The translations under genes were made by a program, and so were the position numbers. Below the pieces are notes generated by a model that was not told where the DNA came from, searched no databases, and saw only the letters and a list, made by a program, of their open reading frames with translations. From Chimaeribacter californicus (GTDB lineage: Bacteria > Pseudomonadota > Gammaproteobacteria > Enterobacterales > Enterobacteriaceae), in NCBI RefSeq assembly GCF_002858675.1, contig NZ_PJZF01000009.1:1-64000 (forward strand): DNA of 64,000 nucleotides, read 5' to 3'. Below, in pieces: positions 17,570 through 25,871 of this stretch. Within the stretch, counting starts at the first letter, position 1. Each line of letters begins with the position of its first letter.

Positions 17570-18844
17570 ATGGCAAAGATAATTGGTGGGCTTGCAGTCT
17601 CACACACTCCGACGATCGGCTTCGCCGTGGATCATAATAAGCAGCAGGAACAGGCCTGGGCGCCGATTTTTGACGGTTTCGCACCGATGCAGCAGTGGCT
17701 GGAAGAGAAAAAGCCGGATGTGCTGCTCTATATTTTCAACGATCACGTCACCTCGTTCTTTTTCGATCACTACTCCACCTTTGTGCTGGGGATTGATGAC
17801 CACTATGAGGTGGCGGACGAAGGCGGCGGCCCGCGTGACCTGCCGCCGATCGCCGGGCATGCCGCACTCTCCCAGCATATCGGCGCCAGTTTAATGGCCG
17901 ATGAGTTCGACATGGCGTTCTTCCAGGATAAAGCGCTGGATCACGGCCTGTTTTCGCCGCTCTCCGCGCTGCTGCCGTGGGAAAACGGCTGGCCGGTGCC
18001 GGTGGTACCGTTGCAGATCGGCGTGTTGCAGTTCCCGATCCCGACCGCACGCCGCTGTTATAAGCTGGGGCAGGCGTTGCGCCGCGCCATTGAGAGCTTC
18101 CCGGAGGATCTCAAGGTGGCGGTGGTGGCCACCGGCGGTGTTTCCCATCAGGTGCATGGCGAGCGTTGCGGCTTCAATAACCCGGAGTGGGATGCCCAGT
18201 TCATCGACATGCTGGTCAATGACCCGGAACGCCTGACGGAGATGACGCTGGCGGAGTACGCCACGCTGGGCGGGCTGGAAGGGGCGGAGGTGATCATGTG
18301 GCTGGTGATGCGCGGCGCGCTTTCCGCCAATGTGGAGAAACTGCATGAAGCCTATTATCTGCCGTCGATGACCGGCATCGCCACGTTGATCCTGGAAAAC
18401 CGGGCGCGTGAGGCCCCGGTGGATGTCCACCAGCGCCAGCGCGACAAGATCAACGCCCAACTGGCCGGGGTGGAGAATCTGCCGGGCACTTACCCCTTCA
18501 CCCATGCGCGCAGCCTGAAGGCGATCCGGATTAACCGCTTCCTGCACCGGCTGATCCAGCCCGCCTGGCGTGAACGCTTCCTCTCGGAGCCGCAAGCGCT
18601 CTATGCCGAAGGCGGCCTGACGCCGGAAGAGCAAGCGTTGCTTAGCGCCCTCGACTGGCGCGGGCTGATTCATTACGGCGTCAGTTTCTTCCTGCTGGAG
18701 AAGCTCGGTGCGGTGGTGGGCGTCTCGAATCTGCACATCTACTCGGCGATGCGCGGCCAGACGCTGGAGGCGTTCCAGAAAACCCGTAACCAGCAGGTGC
18801 TCTACTCGGTGGCGGGCAAGGCTCCGGCGGGCAAACCGGCCTGA
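17570..18844 (+). CDS. galA: Gallate dioxygenase GalA
   Basis: GalA opens gallate at the 4,5 bond to 4-oxalomesaconate using Fe(II). The 424-residue protein is a single-chain fusion of a LigB-type catalytic domain (about 1-275) and a LigA-like domain (about 295-410), the architecture of gallate dioxygenases GalA and DesB. Candidate iron ligands are His12 (AVSHTPT), His59 (FNDHVTS) and Glu240 (LEGAEVIMW). The catalytic His193 is in GGVSHQVHG. It follows the transporter gene by 13 bp, with GAGG at the ribosome binding position. Its 3' end overlaps the convergent regulator gene by 43 bp. The presence of galB, galC and galD nearby strongly supports gallate rather than protocatechuate as substrate. 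Confidence 0.88.
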   Translation: MAKIIGGLAVSHTPTIGFAVDHNKQQEQAWAPIFDGFAPMQQWLEEKKPDVLLYIFNDHVTSFFFDHYSTFVLGIDDHYEVADEGGGPRDLPPIAGHAALSQHIGASLMADEFDMAFFQDKALDHGLFSPLSALLPWENGWPVPVVPLQIGVLQFPIPTARRCYKLGQALRRAIESFPEDLKVAVVATGGVSHQVHGERCGFNNPEWDAQFIDMLVNDPERLTEMTLAEYATLGGLEGAEVIMWLVMRGALSANVEKLHEAYYLPSMTGIATLILENRAREAPVDVHQRQRDKINAQLAGVENLPGTYPFTHARSLKAIRINRFLHRLIQPAWRERFLSEPQALYAEGGLTPEEQALLSALDWRGLIHYGVSFFLLEKLGAVVGVSNLHIYSAMRGQTLEAFQKTRNQQVLYSVAGKAPAGKPA

Positions 18845-20067
18845 TGCCGCCCCTCGGCACACACCTCGCGCAGGCAGTCGATCATCGCCTGCGCGGCGGG
18901 GGAATGCAGGCAGCCCGTGCGGCAGGTCAGCCCGATATCGCGCCCGGTGTCCGGCAAGGCCAGCGGCAGCACCACCAGTTCGCCGCTGGCCAGCTCATGC
19001 TCCAGCTGATGGGCTGATACCGCCGCCACCATCTCCGAATGCAGCAACAGCCCGCGTACCAGCGCCAGATCGCCGCTCTCCACCACCGGCTCCGGTGCCG
19101 GGATGCCCATCGCCCGGAAGCAGCCGTCCAGCAGGTGGCGTGCCGGTGTTGCCGCGCGCGGCAGCACCCAGCGCGCCCGGCGCAAATTGTCCGCGCACAG
19201 CGGTTGTGTCGCCAACGGGTGATCCCGCCGCGCCAGCAAGACCATCTCCTCACGGAACAGCGTCTCACGCGTGATATCGGCCGCATCATTGCTGTTGCGC
19301 AACGCCCCGAAAATAAAATCGATGTCCCCAGCGCGCATCTCGGCCGCCAGCGCACCAAACGCGCTCTCATTGGTGATGACCCTGACCGCCGGGTAGCGCG
19401 CCGTAAGCCGGATAATCGCCTGCGGCAGCAGCCGGGTGCGCCCCAGCGGCAGCGCGCCGATGCGCACCGTACCCGCCAGCACGCCGCGCCGGGCGGCGAT
19501 ATCGGCCGGAATGTGGCCCAGTTCGTTCAGGGCGCGGCGGATGTTCGGCTCCATCTCGCGCCCGGCCAGCGACGGCATCATGCCGTACGGGGTGCGCTCC
19601 AGCAGCGCGAGGCCCGCGCCATTCTCCAGCACTTTCAGCGCAGCGCTGACCGCCGGCTGGCTGAGGCCGAGCTGTGCGGCCACCGTCTGCATGTGGCGGG
19701 TCTGGCACAGGGTGATGAAAATCTGCAACCGCCGCACGTTGAACAGCCAGAGCGGCTCTGCCTCGCCGTGCGCCGGGCGGCCGCGCAGCCGTGCCAGCCG
19801 CAACGGTACCTGATGCAGCTCCGCCAGCGCCCGCCGCGCCCGCGGCAGCACACATTTGCCGAAGTCTGTGAGCATCATGCCGCCCGCGTGGCGCTCAAAC
19901 AGCGGCACCGCCAGCCGCAGCTCCAGATCGCGGATCGCCCGCGTCACCGCAGACTGGGTACGGAATAATTCATCCGCCGCGCGGGAGACGCTGCCCTGCT
20001 CCACCACCTGAATAAACGCCCTGATTTGCATCAGGTTTACCCCTTCATCATGGGCTGTTTGCTGCAT
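18802..20067 (-). CDS. LysR-family regulator of the gallate cluster with two N-terminal HTH domains
   Basis: This 421-residue protein is longer than a normal LysR regulator (about 300). It has two LysR-type winged-helix segments in series. The first (about 12-70) reads LMQIRAFIQVVEQGSVSRAA, then TQSAVTRAIRDLE and LFERHAGGMMLTDFG. The second (about 111-170) reads VRRLQIFITLCQTRHMQTVA, then SQPAVSAALKVLE and LLERTPYGMMPSLAG. A LysR substrate-binding domain follows (about 198-410: VRIGALPLGRTRLLP onward). The start at 20067 has GGAG 5 nt upstream; a further 81 codons of open frame are rejected. It is divergent from galB and convergent with galA, so it is inferred to control both transcription units in response to gallate or a pathway intermediate. 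Its role comes from position, not from specific homology. Confidence 0.8.
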   Translation of the reverse strand: MQQTAHDEGVNLMQIRAFIQVVEQGSVSRAADELFRTQSAVTRAIRDLELRLAVPLFERHAGGMMLTDFGKCVLPRARRALAELHQVPLRLARLRGRPAHGEAEPLWLFNVRRLQIFITLCQTRHMQTVAAQLGLSQPAVSAALKVLENGAGLALLERTPYGMMPSLAGREMEPNIRRALNELGHIPADIAARRGVLAGTVRIGALPLGRTRLLPQAIIRLTARYPAVRVITNESAFGALAAEMRAGDIDFIFGALRNSNDAADITRETLFREEMVLLARRDHPLATQPLCADNLRRARWVLPRAATPARHLLDGCFRAMGIPAPEPVVESGDLALVRGLLLHSEMVAAVSAHQLEHELASGELVVLPLALPDTGRDIGLTCRTGCLHSPAAQAMIDCLREVCAEGRHQAGLPAGALPATE

Positions 20068-20106
20068 GATTTCTCCGGCCTCAGAAACGCGATCCTTTCC
20101 GGCAAT

Positions 20107-20125
20107 ATAAATAAAACGCATACCT
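20107..20125. promoter_or_regulatory. 19-bp element shared by both gallate transcription units, copy 2
   Basis: ATAAATAAAACGCATACCT lies 40 bp upstream of the regulator start and 69 bp upstream of the galB start. It differs from copy 1 (15944-15962) at one base and sits in the divergent control region, where a LysR-type protein would be expected to bind. Confidence 0.55.
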
Positions 20126-20193
20126 GCTGCAATCGAATGAATTATCGCCATACCGGGCGGCGTGCCAGCATAGAAAAAAACCCGGAGGTCACC

Positions 20194-20934
20194 ATGAGCA
20201 ATGCCACCCTGAAAAAAAGCGCGCTGGTTGTCAGCGCCCACTCTGCCGATTTCGTCTGGCGCGCCGGCGGCGCGATCGCCCTGCACCATGCCCAGGGCTA
20301 TGACGTCCATGTGGTTTGCCTCTCGTTTGGCGAACGCGGTGAATCCGCCAAGCTGTGGCGCAAAGGCAACATGACCGAAGAGAAAGTCAAAGCATCACGC
20401 CGGGAAGAGGCCAACGCCGCCGCCGAAATCCTCGGCGCGAGCATTGAGTTCTTCGACATGGGCGACTACCCGCTGCGGGCTGACAAAGAGGCGCTGTTCC
20501 GCCTGGCGGATGTCTACCGCCGCGTGCAGCCGCACTTTGTGCTGACCCATTCACTGAAAGACCCTTACAACTACGATCACCCGCTGGCGACCCACCTGGC
20601 CCAAGAGGCGCGCATCATCGCCCAGGCCGAGGGCTACCGCCCCGGCGAGCCGGTGGTGGGTGCGCCGCCGGTCTATTGCTTCGAGCCGCACCAGCCGGAA
20701 CAGTGTGAGTGGAAACCGGATGTGCTGCTCGACATCACCTCCGTCTGGGACAAGAAATACCAGGCGATCCAGTGCATGGCCGGGCAGGAGCACCTGTGGG
20801 AGTACTACACCCGCGTGGCGCAACAGCGCGGTGTGCAGGCCAAACGTAACGTCGGCATCACCAGCAGCCGCGACATCATTTACGGGGAAGGCTATCAAAG
20901 CATTTTCCCACGCGTCACGGAGGATCTGGCATGA
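20194..20934 (+). CDS. galB: 4-oxalomesaconate hydratase GalB (PIG-L/LmbE fold)
   Basis: GalB hydrates the enol form of 4-oxalomesaconate to 4-carboxy-4-hydroxy-2-oxoadipate, the third step of the gallate pathway. The 246-residue protein has the LmbE/PIG-L fold. Its N-terminal metal motif is [14 protein letters not shown] (about residues 13-26), the form seen in GalB instead of the AHPDD of deacetylases. [13 protein letters not shown] (about 117-129) supplies a further His ligand. The start at 20194 has GGAGG 5 nt upstream; the open frame back to 20026 runs through the regulator's promoter and is rejected. Its stop overlaps galC by 4 nt (ATGA), so translation is coupled. Confidence 0.87.
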   Translation: MSNATLKKSALVVSAHSADFVWRAGGAIALHHAQGYDVHVVCLSFGERGESAKLWRKGNMTEEKVKASRREEANAAAEILGASIEFFDMGDYPLRADKEALFRLADVYRRVQPHFVLTHSLKDPYNYDHPLATHLAQEARIIAQAEGYRPGEPVVGAPPVYCFEPHQPEQCEWKPDVLLDITSVWDKKYQAIQCMAGQEHLWEYYTRVAQQRGVQAKRNVGITSSRDIIYGEGYQSIFPRVTEDLA

Positions 20935-21644
20935 GTCTTATCGGCAAACGCGGCGTAGTGGTGCGTAACATTCCCCGCGCCGATCAGCAGGTGATCGCCA
21001 CCCTGGCCGCCTATGGCGTGGCGACAGTGCATGAAGCGCAGGGGCGCAAAGGGCTGCTGGACCCGGCGATCCGCCCGATCCAGCAGGATCACGGCATCGC
21101 CGGCAGCGCCGTGACGGTGCTGGTCGCCCCAGGTGACAACTGGATGTTCCACGTCGCGGTTGAGCAGTGCCAACCGGGCGATGTGCTGGTGGTCGCGCCG
21201 TCCTCCCCCTGCTCCGATGGCTATTTCGGTGACCTGCTGGCGACCTCCTTGCAGGCGCGTGGCGTGCGCGGGCTGATTGCGGATGTGGGCGTCCGTGACA
21301 CCCGCACCCTGCGTGAGATGGGGTTTGCCGTCTGGTCACGAGCGGTGTATGCGCAGGGCACAGTCAAAGAGACGCTGGGCTCCGTTAACGTGCCGGTGGT
21401 GTGTGCCGGGCAGTTGATCACCCCCGGTGACGTGGTGGTGGCGGATGATGATGGCGTGGTGGTGGTGCGCCATGCAGAGGCGGCCGGGGTGGCCGCAGCC
21501 AGCCGCAAACGCGCGGAGCTGGAAGAGAGCAAACGCGCCCGCATGGCGGCTGGGGAGCTGGGGCTGGACATCTACCAGATGCGCCCGCGTCTGGCGGAAA
21601 AAGGGCTGCGCTATGTCGACAGCCTGCATGAACTGGAGGAGTAA
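20931..21644 (+). CDS. galC: 4-carboxy-4-hydroxy-2-oxoadipate aldolase GalC (RraA-like fold)
   Basis: GalC is the class II HMG/CHA aldolase that splits 4-carboxy-4-hydroxy-2-oxoadipate into pyruvate and oxaloacetate, completing gallate degradation. The 237-residue protein has the RraA/HMG aldolase fold, with [18 protein letters not shown] (about residues 30-47), the metal site region [26 protein letters not shown] (99-124, with Asp, Arg and Asp), and [19 protein letters not shown] (about 161-179). It overlaps galB by 4 nt and is followed after one base by galD, a tightly packed operon. It would also serve protocatechuate 4,5-cleavage, whose lower pathway is the same. Confidence 0.88.
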   Translation: MSLIGKRGVVVRNIPRADQQVIATLAAYGVATVHEAQGRKGLLDPAIRPIQQDHGIAGSAVTVLVAPGDNWMFHVAVEQCQPGDVLVVAPSSPCSDGYFGDLLATSLQARGVRGLIADVGVRDTRTLREMGFAVWSRAVYAQGTVKETLGSVNVPVVCAGQLITPGDVVVADDDGVVVVRHAEAAGVAAASRKRAELEESKRARMAAGELGLDIYQMRPRLAEKGLRYVDSLHELEE

Positions 21645-21645
21645 G

Positions 21646-22740
21646 ATGCGCCAGCGCCGGATCCCCTGTTTGTTGATGCGTGGCGGTACCTCGAAAGCGG
21701 CCTGCTTTCTGGCGGCCGACCTGCCTGCCGATCCTGTGTTACGCGACCGCGTGCTGCTGGCGGTGATGGGCTCCCCCGATCCCCGCCAGATCGACGGCCT
21801 CGGCGGTGCCGATCCGCTGACCAGCAAAGTCGCGATCGTGGCAAGATCCGATCGCCCGGACGCTGATGTGGATTACCTGTTTGCGCAGGTCAATGTCGAT
21901 AAGGCGGTGGTGGATTACGGCCAGAACTGCGGCAACATCCTCGCGGCGGTCGGCCCGTTCGCCATTGAGCGCGGGCTGGTGGCGGCGCAGTCGGGCGTCA
22001 CGGACGTCCGTATTTTTATGGAGAACACCAGGCAGATTGCGGTCGCCCGGGTCTCAACGCCGGACGGCGCGGTAAATTATGACGGCGATCTGCACATTGA
22101 CGGCGTGCCCGGCACCGCCGCCGAGGTGGTGCTGAATTTCAGTGACATCGCCGGGGCCAGTTGCGGCGCCTTGCTGCCCACCGGCGCGGCGCATGACCAC
22201 GTTGACGGCATCGACGTCACCTGCATCGATAACGGCATGCCGGTGGTGCTGGTGCGTGCCGCGGATCTGGATCGCAGCGGTTACGAGAGCCGCGAGCAAC
22301 TGGACGCCGACTGCGACCTGAAACAGCGGCTGGAGTCGATTCGCCTGCAAATGGGGCCGAAGATGAACCTCGGTGACGTCAGTGAGCGCACGGTGCCGAA
22401 GATGACGCTGCTGGCCGCGCCGCGCCAGGGCGGCACGATCTCCAGCCGTACCTTTATCCCGCACCGTTGCCACGCCTCGATTGGGGTGCTGGGCGCGGTG
22501 AGTGTCGCCAGCGCCTGTTTACTTCCCGGCAGTGTGGCGGAAGGGCTGGCGCAGCTTGAGGCGGGGCAGAACCCGCAACGTGTGAGCGTGGAGCATCCGG
22601 GCGGCGAATTCAGCGTGCTGTTGCAGCTGGATGCGCAGCAACAGTTGGCGGGTTGCGGCCTGCTGCGTACCGCCCGGCTGATCTTTGACGGCAATGTGTT
22701 GATCCCAGGCGCGGTATGGCCCCCTGAAGGAGCGCAATGA
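21646..22740 (+). CDS. galD: 4-oxalomesaconate tautomerase GalD (PrpF family)
   Basis: GalD interconverts the keto and enol forms of 4-oxalomesaconate so that GalB can act. The 364-residue PrpF/diaminopimelate epimerase-fold protein begins MRQRRIPCLLMRGGTSKAACF, with the PrpF-family motif LMRGGTSKA at residues 10-18. It also shows GGADPLTSKVAIV, the NCGNILAAVGPFAIE segment and the C-terminal half motif LGAVSVASA. The ATG at 21646 follows the galC stop by one base and has GGAGG upstream; the longer open frame starting at 21427 lies inside galC and is rejected. It overlaps the next gene, so galBCD and that gene form one transcription unit. Confidence 0.87.
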   Translation: MRQRRIPCLLMRGGTSKAACFLAADLPADPVLRDRVLLAVMGSPDPRQIDGLGGADPLTSKVAIVARSDRPDADVDYLFAQVNVDKAVVDYGQNCGNILAAVGPFAIERGLVAAQSGVTDVRIFMENTRQIAVARVSTPDGAVNYDGDLHIDGVPGTAAEVVLNFSDIAGASCGALLPTGAAHDHVDGIDVTCIDNGMPVVLVRAADLDRSGYESREQLDADCDLKQRLESIRLQMGPKMNLGDVSERTVPKMTLLAAPRQGGTISSRTFIPHRCHASIGVLGAVSVASACLLPGSVAEGLAQLEAGQNPQRVSVEHPGGEFSVLLQLDAQQQLAGCGLLRTARLIFDGNVLIPGAVWPPEGAQ

Positions 22741-23630
22741 TGGAAATAACCCGTGTCACGCTGATTGGTTTTGGCGAAGCCGGTGCCATTCTGGCAGAAG
22801 AGATGCAGGCACGCGGCGTGCAGGTCGCCGTCTGGGACAGCCAGTTGCTGGGCGAGACGCGCGGCGCGATGCTGGCGAAAGCGGCGCGCTGTGGCGTGCG
22901 CCCCGCGCTGTCGCTGGCGGATGCGGTGCAGGGGGCGGCACTGGTCTTCTCGGCGGTGACCGCCGCCAATGCGCTGAGTGTGGCAGCACAGTGCGCACCG
23001 TTGCTGAGCGGCGGGCAGGTGTTTCTCGACCTGAATTCCGTGGCACCCAACACCAAACGGGCCGCCGCCGCGCTGATTGAACAGCATGGCGCAGATTACC
23101 TCGACGTGGCGGTGATGGCCCCGGTGCCGCCGCAGCGCCTCGCCACGCCGTTGCTGATCGGCGGGCCACGTGCGGAGGAGATCGGCCCGCGGCTGAATGG
23201 CCTCGGCTTTAACAGCCGGGTCTGGGGCCGGGAGGTGGGGGAAGCGTCCGCCATTAAGATGTGCCGTAGTGTGATGATCAAAGGGCTGGAGGCGCTGACC
23301 ACCGAATGCCTGAGCGCCGCGCGCCAATATGGCGTGGAGCAGGCGGTGATTGATTCACTGCACGCCAGCTTTCCGTCTCTCGGCTGGCAGGATCAGTTCC
23401 CCCATTACCTGATCAGCCGGGTGGCGGAGCATGGCCGCCGCCGCGCCGAGGAGATGCAGGAAGTGGTGAAAACCTTGCAGGATGTGCAGGTGTCCCCCGC
23501 CATGAGCCAGGCCACCGCCCAGACCCAGCAAGGCATGGTGGATGCGCTGGCCGCACGCGATCTCACTTATGCAGAATTAACGCCGTTTGTCTGGCAGCAG
23601 GTGGTCGACAAACTTTACGCAGAGAAGTAA
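22740..23630 (+). CDS. NAD(P)-binding 6-phosphogluconate-dehydrogenase-like protein (DUF1932-type C-terminus)
   Basis: This 296-residue protein has an N-terminal Rossmann domain (VTLIGFGEAGAILAEEM, about residues 6-22; GxGxxG-type loop) like the beta-hydroxyacid dehydrogenases. Its helical C-terminal half (KMCRSVMIKGLEALTTECLS onward, about 177-290) matches the DUF1932 pattern. The ATG at 22740 has GAAGGAG 7 nt upstream; an ATG at 22737 is an equally coupled alternative. It overlaps galD and ends the operon. The gallate pathway as known needs no dehydrogenase at this stage, so the enzyme may process a related acid or alcohol, or detoxify a side product. The substrate cannot be read from the sequence. 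Confidence 0.7.
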   Translation: MEITRVTLIGFGEAGAILAEEMQARGVQVAVWDSQLLGETRGAMLAKAARCGVRPALSLADAVQGAALVFSAVTAANALSVAAQCAPLLSGGQVFLDLNSVAPNTKRAAAALIEQHGADYLDVAVMAPVPPQRLATPLLIGGPRAEEIGPRLNGLGFNSRVWGREVGEASAIKMCRSVMIKGLEALTTECLSAARQYGVEQAVIDSLHASFPSLGWQDQFPHYLISRVAEHGRRRAEEMQEVVKTLQDVQVSPAMSQATAQTQQGMVDALAARDLTYAELTPFVWQQVVDKLYAEK

Positions 23631-23636
23631 CCCCTG

Positions 23637-23690
23637 AGGCCGGGCATTTCTTCTTATATCCGGCCTTCTTATATCCGGCCTTATTTTTAT
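23637..23690 (+). terminator. Terminator of the gal operon with a duplicated 3' arm
   Basis: AGGCCGG (23637-23643) can pair with either of two CCGGCCT copies (23660-23666 and 23675-23681); the second is followed by TATTTTTATT. The 3' arm is present twice because of a 15-bp tandem duplication. Confidence 0.7.
23651..23680 (+). repeat. 15-bp perfect tandem duplication
   Basis: TTCTTATATCCGGCC occurs at 23651-23665 and again at 23666-23680 with no difference, inside the operon terminator. Confidence 0.9.
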
Positions 23691-24099
23691 TCACATTAAA
23701 TTAACATCGCATTAACTCTGTCCCGCCCGATATTCCCGGATTTTTATGATAATCAGCCTTGTTATTTCCCTTTCACTTTAGCGGTTATTTCCACGCCGCG
23801 ATTTGGGGTTACCACGCCTATTTATTCTGTTTCCAGGGGTGATTTGTTTTAAGTTCACGTGCTGCGCAAGGCTAATAACAATGCGTTACTGAATGGTTAT
23901 TGACTTCTTCGTCTATTTAATAACAAAGAGGCTTTAATTAAACGGCTGTTAAATGATATATTCCGCCGCGTTGCACAAAAGTTGCATATTTGCTTCGTAA
24001 TTATCATACCGTCAAAAGGTTCCTCCGGCGGCGAGGGGCGTTTTTATGATATTGATAAACAATATTTTTTTCTGAAATAGTCCTGGCAAGGTAGTCGTA
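23691..24099. other. Upstream region of mqo, no gene
   Basis: This 409-bp AT-rich spacer has no coding frame with family character. It contains TTTAATTAAAC and GTTAAATGATA (23933-23957), loosely like ArcA-binding sequences known to control mqo in E. coli, and a TTGCA duplication at about 23975-23990. An unambiguous promoter was not identified. Confidence 0.4.
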
Positions 24100-25743
24100 A
24101 TGAAGATGAAAGTAGTGGCTTTGTTGTGCTCATCCGCGTTGCTCAGCAGCACGCTCGTGCATGCAGCGGAAAACCAGAAAGTAGATGTCCTGCTGATTGG
24201 CGGCGGTATTATGAGCGCCACCCTGGGCACCTATCTGAGTGAACTGGAACCGGATTGGTCAATGGCCATGGTTGAGCGCCTGGACGGTGTGGCGAAAGAG
24301 AGTTCTAACGGCTGGAATAATGCCGGTACCGGCCACTCTGCGCTGGCGGAAATGAACTACACGCCGGAAAAAGAGAATGGCGAGATTGAGATCGCGAAAG
24401 CGGTTGAGATCAATGAAGGCTTCCAGATCTCCCGCCAGTTCTGGTCTCACCAGGTGAAACAGGGCGTCCTGAAAAACCCACACTCCTTTATTAACTCCAC
24501 GCCGCACATGAGTTTCGTCTGGGGCGATGAGAACGTCGATTACCTGCACAAACGTTACCTGGCACTGCAGAAGAGCACCCTGTTCCAGGGCATGCAATAT
24601 TCTGACGATCCGAAAGAGATCCAGAAGTGGATCCCGCTGGTGATGGATGGCCGTGATCCGAAGCAAAAAGTCGCCGCAACCTGGATGCCGATCGGCACCG
24701 ACGTGAACTTTGGTGAGATCACCCGTCAGTTCGTCGGCAACCTGCAACAGAAGAAAAACTTCACGCTGGATCTCTCCACGGAAGTGCGCGACCTGAAACG
24801 CAACCCGGACAACAGCTGGCACGTGACCGTGGCTGACCTGAAAAATAACGGCGAAGAGCACAGCATTGATGCCAAATTCGTCTTTATCGGCGCGGGCGGC
24901 GCGTCTCTGCCGCTGTTGCAGAAATCCGGTATTCCGGAAGGCAAAAACTACGCCGGTTTCCCGGTGGGTGGCTCGTTCCTGGTGACCGAGAACCCGGAAG
25001 TGGCTAACCAGCACCTGGCGAAAGTGTACGGCAAAGCTTCTGTGGGTTCCCCGCCGATGTCCGTGCCGCACCTGGACACCCGTATGCTGGACGGCAAGCG
25101 CGTGGTGCTGTTCGGGCCATTCGCCACCTTCTCCACCAAGTTCCTGAAAGAAGGCTCCCTGTGGGATCTGGCGAAGAGCACCACCGTGCATAACATCATG
25201 CCGATGATGCATGTGGGGATCGATGAATACCCGCTGGTCGAGTACCTCGCCGGCCAGCTGATGATGTCTGACGACGACCGCTTCAAAGCGCTGCAGGAGT
25301 ACTTCCCGCAAGCGCGTAAAGAAGACTGGCGTCTGTGGCAGGCAGGCCAGCGCGTGCAGATCATCAAGAAAGATGACGAGAAAGGCGGCGTACTGCGCCT
25401 TGGCACGGAGATCGTGAGCGACAAAGAAGGCACGCTGGCCGCCCTGCTGGGTGCGTCTCCGGGTGCCTCTACCGCCGCCCCGATCATGGTGAACCTGCTG
25501 CAGACCGTGTTCAAAGACAAGATGGCGACCCCGGCCTGGCAGGCGAAGATGCATGAAATCATCCCAACCTACGGCAAAAAGCTGAACGGCAACCCGCAGC
25601 TGACCGAGCAGGAATGGCAGATGACCAGCCAGACGCTGCAACTGACCCCACCACCGATGATCCCGCAGGGTTCCCCGGCTGACGTGGCGCCGGCCAGCGA
25701 AAGCAAAGTGGAAGCCAAGGCCGCGACCGACATGCAGCTCTAA
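24100..25743 (+). CDS. mqo: Malate:quinone oxidoreductase Mqo
   Basis: Mqo is an FAD-dependent membrane-associated enzyme that oxidises malate to oxaloacetate and reduces quinone. The 547-residue protein has a hydrophobic N-terminus ([22 protein letters not shown]), as in E. coli Mqo. The FAD Rossmann motif [18 protein letters not shown] follows (about residues 29-46), then [31 protein letters not shown], a [14 protein letters not shown] stretch and [15 protein letters not shown]. The C-terminal tail, rich in Pro/Ala/Glu/Lys, varies in the family. The start has AAGG 8 nt upstream. It stands alone after the gallate operon; gallate breakdown yields oxaloacetate and pyruvate, so metabolic proximity is possible but unproven. 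Confidence 0.95.
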   Translation: MKMKVVALLCSSALLSSTLVHAAENQKVDVLLIGGGIMSATLGTYLSELEPDWSMAMVERLDGVAKESSNGWNNAGTGHSALAEMNYTPEKENGEIEIAKAVEINEGFQISRQFWSHQVKQGVLKNPHSFINSTPHMSFVWGDENVDYLHKRYLALQKSTLFQGMQYSDDPKEIQKWIPLVMDGRDPKQKVAATWMPIGTDVNFGEITRQFVGNLQQKKNFTLDLSTEVRDLKRNPDNSWHVTVADLKNNGEEHSIDAKFVFIGAGGASLPLLQKSGIPEGKNYAGFPVGGSFLVTENPEVANQHLAKVYGKASVGSPPMSVPHLDTRMLDGKRVVLFGPFATFSTKFLKEGSLWDLAKSTTVHNIMPMMHVGIDEYPLVEYLAGQLMMSDDDRFKALQEYFPQARKEDWRLWQAGQRVQIIKKDDEKGGVLRLGTEIVSDKEGTLAALLGASPGASTAAPIMVNLLQTVFKDKMATPAWQAKMHEIIPTYGKKLNGNPQLTEQEWQMTSQTLQLTPPPMIPQGSPADVAPASESKVEAKAATDMQL

Positions 25744-25797
25744 GCCCCTGCCTCTCCCCGGCCACGCGCCGGGGAAAAATACGGGAAATAATAAAAA

Positions 25798-25829
25798 AGC
25801 GCCGGTGCAGATGCCCGGCGCTTTTTTTT
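25798..25829. terminator. Bidirectional terminator mqo/tsaD
   Basis: AGCGCCGG (25798-25805) pairs with CCGGCGCT (25815-25822), flanked by a run of A and eight T. A second GC-rich hairpin, CCCCGGC..GCCGGGG, lies at 25756-25773. Confidence 0.9.
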
Positions 25830-25871
25830 GCGTGCAGTTTGTATGCCGCCGCGGATGTACGCGGCGGCAGG

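Noticed and set aside
16423-17607. A 394-codon minus-strand frame over the transporter gene
   Set aside because: A Gln/His/Arg-rich antisense frame with no start signal.
17570-18844. galA as protocatechuate 4,5-dioxygenase
   Set aside because: The fused LigB-LigA single chain and the presence of galD fit gallate dioxygenase; protocatechuate enzymes of this class are usually two separate chains.
23931-23960. ArcA box upstream of mqo
   Set aside because: The sequence is similar but the repeat spacing does not fit the usual direct repeats well; kept only as a remark.
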